Part shown: in pieces, positions 8,875 to 15,632 of the stretch
Numbering within the stretch: position 1 is the first letter of the stretch
Layout of the letters: every line of letters begins with the position of its first letter
Origin: Cyanobacteria bacterium FACHB-63
Lineage (GTDB): Bacteria; Cyanobacteriota; Cyanobacteriia; Leptolyngbyales; Leptolyngbyaceae
NCBI GenBank assembly: GCA_014695255.1
Contig: JACJNX010000103.1
Span: forward strand, 1-51,633
Direction of reading: 5' to 3'
DNA length: 51,633 nt
The notes under the pieces: model-generated
Seen by the model: only the letters and a program-made list of their open reading frames with translations
What the model was told of the DNA's origin: nothing
Databases searched by the model: none
Translations under genes and position numbers: made by a program

Positions 8875-9239
8875 AGTTCAAATGCGATCGACAACTGCGA
8901 TCGGCAATGAGGACATTCAGTAGAGATGTGAGCTTCACCCTGTTGATTGATCCGGTTATAGAATTCGCGCAGATAAGCAATGTCTCGAATCGCTAGTGTC
9001 TCCAAGAGAGAAGGATTGACCGTATTCAAACTTCCCAGACGTGAAATCACGCGCGAAAGCATCACCAAAAACCCATACGCTGGACTTTCTCGGACACTGA
9101 GTTCTTTCTGCACCACAATCTCATCTTTAGCCGTCGCCAACCGCATCACCCCCTTCCGATGAATGCGATCGTGTTCATCGACAAGACCCCTGGGAAGCAA
9201 AAAAGCAAATTCTGTGGAAAGTTCGTTTTTACGCTGCAT
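8859..9239 (-). CDS. Phage tail-assembly (chaperone-like) protein with a CPHC motif
   Basis: 126 aa. It begins MQRKNELSTEFAFLLPRGLV and contains HRKGVMRLATAKDEI, SPAYGFLVMLSRVISRLGSL and LREFYNRIN. This is the same fold as the upstream gene at 9247 (LPKGYID, HRKGKMRLATAIDEI, YRRIN), so the two are tandem paralogues. The family resembles small phage tail-assembly proteins present in CIS loci. Unlike its paralogue it has a C-terminal extension with ECPHCRSQL, a single CxxC that could form half a zinc site. It ends ELSGES at a TAA that overlaps the DUF6760 frame. It starts 7 bp after the upstream gene's stop, so the two are probably translationally coupled. Confidence 0.8.
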   Translation of the reverse strand: MQRKNELSTEFAFLLPRGLVDEHDRIHRKGVMRLATAKDEIVVQKELSVRESPAYGFLVMLSRVISRLGSLNTVNPSLLETLAIRDIAYLREFYNRINQQGEAHISTECPHCRSQLSIAFELSGES

Positions 9240-9246
9240 AGCATTC

Positions 9247-9573
9247 CTAACTCAGATTGACAGCCATTTCAGAAGATTCCGGTTCTTCGAGTTCATTGAT
9301 GCGACGATAAAACGTTTGGAGATAGTTCAAATCTTGTGAAAAGAACTCTTCTACGATCGCGGGTGTGACTTCTGACAAAGCTCCCAACTGAGTGATCACA
9401 CGAGCCAAGATGATAATCGTTGCATAAGCAGGATTGGCTTTGACTCTGGGATCACGCAGCGGGGTGATTTCGTCGATCGCGGTTGCGAGCCGCATCTTGC
9501 CTTTTCGGTGTAGATTACCATCCGCATCAATGTACCCTTTTGGCAGCGTAAACTCGAATTCGGTTTGAAACAT
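9247..9573 (-). CDS. Phage tail-assembly (chaperone-like) protein
   Basis: 108 aa starting at ATG (9573). Its core LPKGYIDADGNLHRKGKMRL, then ATAIDEI, NPAYATIIILARVITQLGAL and NYLQTFYRRIN, is repeated in the next gene, showing a tandem duplication. The size, position after the tube genes and sequence pattern fit the small tail-assembly proteins of contractile phage-like systems, which probably help load or chaperone tube subunits. It lacks the CxxC extension of its neighbour. The assignment rests on family resemblance and gene order. Confidence 0.78.
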   Translation of the reverse strand: MFQTEFEFTLPKGYIDADGNLHRKGKMRLATAIDEITPLRDPRVKANPAYATIIILARVITQLGALSEVTPAIVEEFFSQDLNYLQTFYRRINELEEPESSEMAVNLS

Positions 9574-9590
9574 AAGTCATTCTCACAACT

Positions 9591-10079
9591 CTACTTAACG
9601 CGCTCAAATCCCTCAAAAGCAACTTCGACTTCTTCGACCTCAATTTCGGTGCTTCGAGCATTCACATCTGTAATTTTGTAGGAAGTGGGCCATGCCTGAC
9701 TGAGATTAAATCGGGCAACCTCTTGAGACTGCTGATCATAAATCACCAGCGAAGCATCTTTACGCTGTTTGCTCCAGTTTCCAGCTTCGACCTGCTGAAA
9801 CCACTTCCAAAACGTCTGTGATAGTGTCATTCCCCGCCGCAGCGTAATGTTGCTGCTTTTGGTGTTGCCGGGAAGCTTTGTCCGCACTACTTGCCCTTTT
9901 GATTGACTTTGCGACCCCCAGTTTTGACTTGTGACTTCACAAACCTCGATCACTTCCTGAGTTCGCTGAAAACCCCGGCATTCTAGAAAGAACCCATCGA
10001 CCGGCTCTTGTGAGCCGTCTAGCTTCAATTCAAGATAGAAGCGATGAGCAGCGAGAATTTCTGGCGCGCTTGATACCAT
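9591..10079 (-). CDS. CIS tube protein (second tube paralogue, Afp5-like)
   Basis: 162 aa. It belongs to the phage tail tube/T4 gp19-like family: AAHRFYLELKLDG, a beta-rich core, RRGMTLSQTFWKWFQQVEAG, then DASLVIYDQQSQEVARFNLS, and the terminal EVEEVEVAFEGFERVK. The W-K-W-F segment and the closing (V/L)xxEG(F/I)xRV(K/R) strand are shared with the neighbouring tube protein at 10117 and with the one at 25058. CIS loci typically encode two or three tube variants, one forming the bulk of the tube and others the layers near the baseplate. Which of the three does which cannot be told from sequence alone. Confidence 0.88.
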   Translation of the reverse strand: MVSSAPEILAAHRFYLELKLDGSQEPVDGFFLECRGFQRTQEVIEVCEVTSQNWGSQSQSKGQVVRTKLPGNTKSSNITLRRGMTLSQTFWKWFQQVEAGNWSKQRKDASLVIYDQQSQEVARFNLSQAWPTSYKITDVNARSTEIEVEEVEVAFEGFERVK

Positions 10080-10116
10080 AGTTCTAAACCTGAAGGGTCA
10101 GCAAAAGAGCAATCCA

Positions 10117-10572
10117 TTACCTCACTCGTTTAATGCCCTCGTGCACTAACTCAAGTGTTTCATTCGCCATATCTCCGCCTGATGCGGTGAGCGTGGGCCC
10201 AGTGTACTTACACGGGTAGCATTCCCGAATGTTCCAGCGCGCCCGTTCTGAGCCTTGTTGATCATAAGCAACAACCGAAGCGGACTTGCGATTTTGTGAC
10301 CATTTCCGGGGATCGCCCATGTCTTCGTTACAGTCTTGATACCACTTGTAGAGGTCGACATCATCAGTTGCAATCACTTTCACGGTGATGTTGGTGAACT
10401 TCACAACGGTAGGTGTGGCTTGTCGCCGAATCCGGGCATCTTTCGATGAACCGTGGACTTCTTGGGCGGGTGTGTTTTCAACTCCCAAACCGCTAATTTC
10501 TTTAATGAATTTGTCGGTGATTCCGTCTGCTTCAAAATAGAACTTACAAGCGGTTAAGTATTCTCCAGCCAT
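10117..10572 (-). CDS. CIS inner tube protein (Afp1/Hcp-like)
   Basis: 151 aa from the ATG at 10572. This start is chosen over the TTG 15 nt upstream because that upstream stretch is the ribosome binding site (ggagagg). The protein reads MAGEYLTACKFYFEADGITD, then FIKEISGLGVE, YKWYQDCNED, SASVVAYDQQGSERARWNIR and LELVHEGIKRVR, a typical tail-tube subunit of the gp19/DUF6760-associated class. It lies directly downstream of the sheath gene, the usual place for the main tube subunit in CIS operons. It should assemble as stacked hexamers inside the sheath and carry cargo or the spike. Confidence 0.9.
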   Translation of the reverse strand: MAGEYLTACKFYFEADGITDKFIKEISGLGVENTPAQEVHGSSKDARIRRQATPTVVKFTNITVKVIATDDVDLYKWYQDCNEDMGDPRKWSQNRKSASVVAYDQQGSERARWNIRECYPCKYTGPTLTASGGDMANETLELVHEGIKRVR

Positions 10573-10619
10573 ATTAAACCTCTCCAAAAGTTACTGAACT
10601 CAATGCTTTGTTTTCACGA

Positions 10620-12275
10620 CTATTGCTCTTCATCCGCACCGTTCCATTGACTGATGCGGAAGACCACAAATTCTGCAGGTCGGACTGGGCAAATTCCCAC
10701 CTCGACATACAACCGCCCTAAAATCATGGTTTCGGGTGGATTCAGTTCAGCATCACATTTGACATAGAAGGCTTGATCGGCAGTCGCTCCGAACAATGCA
10801 CCTTCACGCCAAATTCGTTCCAAGAAGTTGCCGACTGTGCGGCGAACTCTTGCCCATAAGTCTTCATCGTTCGGCTCGAACACTGCCCACTGTGTTCCAA
10901 GCTCGATCGATTTCGCAATATAGCTCACCAACCGACGAACGCTAATGTAGCGCCATTCCGTTTTATCAGGTTCTACTAACGTTCTCGCGCCCCAAACCCG
11001 AATTCCTCGATTCGGAAAGTTTCTAATACAATTAATTCCGATCGGATTGAGTAACTCTTGCTCTCGGAAGTTCACATCGTAAGCTAACCCAATTACACCT
11101 CTGGGCACTTCATTTGCCGGGGCTTTGTAGACTCCACGAGTTTCATCGGTGCGCCCCCAAATGCCCATCATGTGACCACAAGGCGGAACTGTGATCGGGT
11201 TTCCATCTCTCGGATTTCGGACTTTGATCCAGGGATAGTACAAAGCAGCAAACATTGATCGACGATTGAACCCGGCTAACCATTCCACAACTTCTTGCGG
11301 CTTCACGCGATCGGGTGGCGTATCTAAGACGACCATGCGATTCGGAGGATTAGGAATGTCGCCATCGGTTGATCCTTCACAAGCACTCACCATCAAATCC
11401 ATGATGCCGTGGACTTGATCGAGGTTCATCACCTGAGCTTCGTAAGCTCGCAGCAAATCTGGACAAGCAATCATCGTGATTTCATCGATTTCCAGCAGTC
11501 CTCGAACTCCGGTACGATCGTCTCTCACTCCTTCTAGATCGCGAGAAAACTGATCGACGCGCGATGTCACTAACGGAGGTGCTAAGTCATAGGCACCTAA
11601 AACCGGACGACGATCGGCAGGTCTGCGCTGTTGGGCGACATCTTCGATCGTAATAAACATAGACGGGCGAACCGCGGTCACAACATACGTTCCCACCGCT
11701 TCTGCAACTTCAGAATTCATGCTGAGGTGTTCATACTGCTCTAGCACTTGATCGCCTCGGCGAATTTGCAGCGTGAAGAACTCTGAAGCATCCGGTGGCG
11801 GTGTTTCACTGCCTTCTGGCTGAGGACGGGGTGCCCCTTCGCTGATCAGAATTTGGATGGCACCCGTCGCCGCTTGCTCAGGTCTGAGAGTAAAGTTCAG
11901 CGATGGACGATTTCCCCGACCAGGAATTCTTAAGAGGGTCGGTTGCTGAGTTCTAGCTGGACTTGCGTTCGGAAGTTGAGTTCCAACGCTCATCACCCAA
12001 CAGCGACCGCCCCCGTTCATAAAGTAACCGTAGACGGCAAAGGGCAGATAAGCATTAAAATCCGTAAAGCCATCCGAATCGGGACGAGCGAAATATCGTC
12101 GGTACTCCGTCCAAGTCGTAACCAACATCGGCTTAAACAATTCGGCATCGCCTCTTACATCTTCCGTAAAGCCGACAAAACCCGCGATCGCAGTACTCAC
12201 TCCTTCGATCGGTCGGCTTCCGCGATCGATTTCTTCGATATAGACACCGGGCGCGAAGTAATCGAGTCTAGGCAT
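10620..12275 (-). CDS. CIS contractile sheath protein
   Basis: 551 aa. The start MPRLDYFAPGVYIEEIDRGS, then RPIEGVSTAIAGFVG, is the signature N-terminus of phage tail sheath proteins. The C-terminal domain (WRYISVRRLVSYIAKSIELG, FLERIWREGALFG, AFYVKCDAELNPPE, VEVGICPVRPAEFVVFRISQ) is the conserved sheath interlocking domain. Residues about 130-230 form a variable surface domain. It is the only sheath gene in the window, whereas Afp/PVC-type systems have two or three. It lies between the DUF4255 terminator and the main tube gene. On firing, the sheath contracts and drives the tube outward. A ribosome binding site (ttggag) precedes the ATG. Confidence 0.96.
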   Translation of the reverse strand: MPRLDYFAPGVYIEEIDRGSRPIEGVSTAIAGFVGFTEDVRGDAELFKPMLVTTWTEYRRYFARPDSDGFTDFNAYLPFAVYGYFMNGGGRCWVMSVGTQLPNASPARTQQPTLLRIPGRGNRPSLNFTLRPEQAATGAIQILISEGAPRPQPEGSETPPPDASEFFTLQIRRGDQVLEQYEHLSMNSEVAEAVGTYVVTAVRPSMFITIEDVAQQRRPADRRPVLGAYDLAPPLVTSRVDQFSRDLEGVRDDRTGVRGLLEIDEITMIACPDLLRAYEAQVMNLDQVHGIMDLMVSACEGSTDGDIPNPPNRMVVLDTPPDRVKPQEVVEWLAGFNRRSMFAALYYPWIKVRNPRDGNPITVPPCGHMMGIWGRTDETRGVYKAPANEVPRGVIGLAYDVNFREQELLNPIGINCIRNFPNRGIRVWGARTLVEPDKTEWRYISVRRLVSYIAKSIELGTQWAVFEPNDEDLWARVRRTVGNFLERIWREGALFGATADQAFYVKCDAELNPPETMILGRLYVEVGICPVRPAEFVVFRISQWNGADEEQ

Positions 12276-12330
12276 AGCAATTTACTCCAAGATTAATGAT
12301 GGTTGATCGATCTGGTCTGAGAGCATTCGG

Positions 12331-13179
12331 TCAATGCGGAACCAGCAGAATATCCTTAAACGCAGAACTTCTACCGTCTACTAACACATTGCAATTTTGA
12401 GATACATAACCCGGACATTGCAGATTGAGAACATAAGTTCCATTGCGAGTATTCTCGAAGTAAAACACTCCATCTTGATCGGTGCTAGTAATGCAATCGG
12501 TATCGAGAATCTGCACCCTAATTTCAGGAATCGGCAGAGTGGTGACAGCACTCTTTACAATGCCTGCGATCGTCACTTGTCGAGCTAAAACTTGATGGGT
12601 TGGCGCAGTGCGATCCAAGTCTTCTTTGAAGCTAAAAATTCGCTCCCAAACTCTTGGCGCGACTACGTTTTGCGGCTCGAATGGAATGGGGATCGTGAGA
12701 AACAATGCCGGACGCAATGGCAACGTTAATGCACTCCACAAGGCACCGATTTCGAGCGGGGGAGTTGATGCCACAGTTAGTGATAGATTGCCATATCCAC
12801 GCATTTCAGGCGGAAGAAAGTCTTCTTGTAACGTGCGATGGCGTAACAATACCGACAAGGCTTCACTCAGCAAGTGATATTCTCCTAATGCGGTTCGATC
12901 CCAAGCCGTAACGATCAGCGACAAATCAAACCAATCTGGCGACCAAGTGACCCGGACAGGCTGCGATCGCCCATCGGATAGACGGCGATCGACTTGGCGA
13001 CCAGAGTGCTGAACCTGCTTACTTTCTCGAATGTCGTAACAATACAAATTCAAGGTAGGCCCAGTGCTTTCATCGCGCCGACTTCCTGGACGGCTAAAGT
13101 CAATCTGCTCTGTAGTCGTTAATCGTGAAATGCTACCTGCCAGAATCTCGGCCAAGGTCTGAAGCACGGAGATGAGCAT
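12331..13179 (-). CDS. DUF4255 (Afp16/Pvc16-like) tail terminator with C-terminal carboxypeptidase-regulatory-like domain
   Basis: 282 aa. Residues 1-190 match the Pvc16 N-terminal family (DUF4255): LYCYDIRESKQVQH, VRVTWSPDWFDLSLIVTAWD, YHLLSEALSVLLRH and LWSALTLPLRPALFLTIPIP. These proteins cap the tube and sheath at the end distal to the baseplate. Residues about 205-282 (ARQVTIAGIVKSAVTTLPIP, then GVFYFENTRNGTYVLNLQCP) form a small beta sandwich like the carboxypeptidase regulatory domain, which could bind the cap to something else. It is the first gene of the minus-strand operon, so the promoter should lie in the 598-bp gap upstream. A second DUF4255 protein is encoded at 49069. Confidence 0.88.
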   Translation of the reverse strand: MLISVLQTLAEILAGSISRLTTTEQIDFSRPGSRRDESTGPTLNLYCYDIRESKQVQHSGRQVDRRLSDGRSQPVRVTWSPDWFDLSLIVTAWDRTALGEYHLLSEALSVLLRHRTLQEDFLPPEMRGYGNLSLTVASTPPLEIGALWSALTLPLRPALFLTIPIPFEPQNVVAPRVWERIFSFKEDLDRTAPTHQVLARQVTIAGIVKSAVTTLPIPEIRVQILDTDCITSTDQDGVFYFENTRNGTYVLNLQCPGYVSQNCNVLVDGRSSAFKDILLVPH

Positions 13180-13777
13180 ACTGCTTCACATCACTCAGTT
13201 TGTAATGACCAGGGTAATCAATTGTTCCTCGTTCTGTTAATAGACTCAGGTCTAATAGACTTTTGTTACAATTTTGCCGCTCAACCCTAGATGTTTTGAG
13301 GCGAATCTTGACTTAGCAAAAAAAGGCAACGAAGATATAAGGTGACAACGAATACCCGTTTTTTCAAGTCAACAGGATACGATAGTTTTTTTCTCAAGAC
13401 TGTAGTATTTTGTCTATGTGACCGATAATGTGATGCTCCGTTTAAGCTCCAAAATTTCAAAGAGTGTGTCAACCTCGGCAACTCCATTGCAACCTTTAGT
13501 ATCTTTTCTAACCCCTGACAACTGAATCGTCCTTCAAAAATTTAGGTCTGCGGACTTCTTCTTTCGGCTGTGTCCAAACTTACTGGACACAATTTGCAGT
13601 TCTTTGTTTAGATTCTTCCTAAGATTCAAAGACAGAAGTGTAAAAAGTAACCGGAAACACTGAAGTCTCTATCGAGCATCACCCGTAATTGCCCTGCAAA
13701 GATTACCCAAGCGGGGACTGTCTGGTTCAACGCATCTGCATCAGTCTGAACAATGAGAGCAGCGAGGGATAAGACCC
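13180..13777. other. Divergent intergenic region between CIS block A and the two-component genes
   Basis: 598 bp separating the first gene of the minus-strand CIS operon from the histidine kinase gene. It is AT-rich and must hold both promoters. I see no convincing small ORF. The one clear structure is the dyad at 13570-13590, listed separately. I could not assign promoter boxes with confidence. Confidence 0.6.
13570..13590. promoter_or_regulatory. Operator-like inverted repeat upstream of the histidine kinase gene
   Basis: Perfect 7-bp arms, gtgtcca and tggacac, are separated by 7 bp (aacttac). The spacing of the arm centres is 14 bp and no T-run follows, so it looks more like a dimer-binding site than a terminator. 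It lies about 190 bp upstream of the kinase start and about 390 bp upstream of the CIS operon start. A link to the NarL-type regulator at 14944 is a guess. Confidence 0.3.
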
Positions 13778-14947
13778 ATGACGATCGAGCAACAAGATTT
13801 ACCCATAACAAGAGATGCTTTAGAGTTCCGCTCAACCAACGGTGACGGTTACGATTCTGCCCAATTCAACCGAGTTTATCAACAATATGTGGATCAGTGG
13901 GCAGCAACACGAGCAATTCTTTGGGCGCGTATTGTTTATCATGATCCAATTCAAAATTCGCGTCAAGCGGTGCAATCTCAGAGTGACTCTTTGCTGCCTT
14001 ACGCTTTCTTAGATTACCTTAAATCTGAAGATTGGCTATTCGACTTTCCGCTAGTTTTAACCTTGACTGAAATCCATCTCAATTATCCAACTGACTTCAA
14101 AGGCTATATTTGCCCGATCGGATATCGCAATCAATCGCCCGAATACTTATTCATGCTGGCTAAAGAGTCCCTGACTGCGGACTGGCAACACTCGATTATT
14201 CAGTCAATGAGAAGCTTGATGCAGTATTCAGAACTATTTCTTAGCTATCATCGCCAACATCGCCAAATCGAGCTACTCGAACACATCATTCAGCGTGTGG
14301 GACATCAATTACGCAATCCATTAGGACTGATTGCGCTGTATGCCGAAACCCTCTGCCGAGAGCGACCAGAAACACCAAAATACGAATATGCGGCAGTGAT
14401 TCGAGAAACGGTTCAAGGATTGCTTACACATCTAACCGAACTAATTTACTGTGGTAAAAGTAGTCAGTTAAAAATGACGCTGTGTGATTTGCGATCGCTG
14501 ATTGTCGAAAGCCTAAAAGTGCTGCAACCGACGATGGATCAAAAGCACCTTCAAGTGCAATACCCTCAATCTTCACTGCTGATGAGCATGGATCGCGTCC
14601 AGATGAAGCAGGTGTTTGATAACTTGCTTAGTAATGCGATTGACTTTAGTCCTGAATGCAGTACGGTCACGATCGAATGGACTGTGTTTCAAGGAGAAGT
14701 ACTGATTCAGATTAGTGATCAAGGCCGGGGACTATCACCAGAAGACCTTCAGAAAGTGTTTAATCCGTTTTATTCCCGGCGAACTGGGGGAACGGGACTG
14801 GGATTAACGATCGCAAAAAAAGTAATCTCTGATCATGAAGGGAGTATTTGGGCGCAAAACAATCCTCAAGGCGGTGCTCGATTTTCGCTCACAATGCCGC
14901 GCGATCGTGCTACTGTACCTGACTTGCTGCGGGAGGCAGAGCGATGA
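13778..14947 (+). CDS. Soluble sensor histidine kinase
   Basis: 389 aa from the ATG at 13778. No membrane segments are visible. Residues 1-160 look like a GAF-type sensor region (ILWARIVYHDP, then FKGYICPIGYRNQSPEYLFM). The dimerisation/phosphoacceptor box is HIIQRVGHQLRNPLGLIALY with His176. The ATPase domain has all boxes: QVFDNLLSNAIDFSPE (N), ISDQGRGLSPED (G1), FNPFYSRRTGGTGLGLTIAK (F and G2). Its stop overlaps the response regulator start by 4 bp (atga), so the pair is co-translated. It starts the plus-strand group of regulators between the two CIS blocks and is a reasonable candidate for controlling CIS expression, though the sequence does not show this directly. Confidence 0.93.
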   Translation: MTIEQQDLPITRDALEFRSTNGDGYDSAQFNRVYQQYVDQWAATRAILWARIVYHDPIQNSRQAVQSQSDSLLPYAFLDYLKSEDWLFDFPLVLTLTEIHLNYPTDFKGYICPIGYRNQSPEYLFMLAKESLTADWQHSIIQSMRSLMQYSELFLSYHRQHRQIELLEHIIQRVGHQLRNPLGLIALYAETLCRERPETPKYEYAAVIRETVQGLLTHLTELIYCGKSSQLKMTLCDLRSLIVESLKVLQPTMDQKHLQVQYPQSSLLMSMDRVQMKQVFDNLLSNAIDFSPECSTVTIEWTVFQGEVLIQISDQGRGLSPEDLQKVFNPFYSRRTGGTGLGLTIAKKVISDHEGSIWAQNNPQGGARFSLTMPRDRATVPDLLREAER

Positions 14948-15609
14948 ACGCTCAGACGGTTCTACTCGTTGAGGATGATCCCCGCTATCGCCAGGGCATG
15001 CGTAGCCTGCTGAACCTCTATTCTTCTGAGAAAACCACGATCGAGGTGATCGGAGAAGCCGAATCCGTGGAACAAGCACTCAGTTTATTGGTTCAGCATC
15101 GTCCCACTTTGGTTCTGTTAGATCTGGAGTTAGGCAATAGTAATGGCATTGCATTTTTGTTGAGATTGCGATCGCTGCCGTTTTCCAGCAAAACACTGGT
15201 TCTCTCAGCCCACGAAGAAGACGAATGGATTTTTCGAGCAATCCAGGCAGGTGCGACCGGATATGTGTTTAAACATCAAGCAGGAACACAATTGTTTGAA
15301 GCAATTGAGGCAATTTTGCAGTCTGAAATCTATCTACCCCGGTCGGTGGCAAATTGTTTTTTTCGATTGTTTCAAGCTCGTGAAATGTCTCGATTGCAGG
15401 CTTGTCAGCGACTACAATTAACAGAGCGCGAATACGAGATTCTCAGTCGTCTAGCTCAAGGTAACTCGAATGAAGAGATTGCAGAACAGCTTTATGTCAC
15501 GGTTGCCACGATTAAAGCGCATCTTACTAACATCTTTGATAAGCTCCAAGTGACCAATCGCGCTCAAGCGATCGTGGCTGCATTTAAACTCGGATTAGTT
15601 CAACCTTAG
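14944..15609 (+). CDS. NarL/LuxR-family response regulator
   Basis: 221 aa. The receiver domain (residues 1-125) has VLLVEDDPRYRQGM with the acidic pair, Asp60 as phosphoacceptor in VLLDLELGNSNG, and the Lys of the VFKHQAG loop. The C-terminal LuxR-type helix-turn-helix reads LTEREYEILSRLAQGNSNEE, then IAEQLYVTVATIKAHLTNIF and KLQVTNRAQAIVAAF. It overlaps the histidine kinase gene by 4 bp and is followed after 23 bp by the pseudokinase fusion gene. It should be the DNA-binding partner of the kinase; its target promoters are unknown. Confidence 0.94.
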   Translation: MNAQTVLLVEDDPRYRQGMRSLLNLYSSEKTTIEVIGEAESVEQALSLLVQHRPTLVLLDLELGNSNGIAFLLRLRSLPFSSKTLVLSAHEEDEWIFRAIQAGATGYVFKHQAGTQLFEAIEAILQSEIYLPRSVANCFFRLFQAREMSRLQACQRLQLTEREYEILSRLAQGNSNEEIAEQLYVTVATIKAHLTNIFDKLQVTNRAQAIVAAFKLGLVQP

Positions 15610-15632
15610 TTCTATTTTCAGGAGCGTGTCCC

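Noticed and set aside
8744-8980. 78-aa minus-strand ORF overlapping the DUF6760 region
   Set aside because: It lies in a different frame from the conserved YEEVAFIAYHFHW sequence and has no recognisable pattern; it is a shadow.
13287-13835. Small minus-strand ORFs in the divergent region
   Set aside because: No ribosome binding site, no conserved motif, and the second overlaps the histidine kinase start; not supported as genes.
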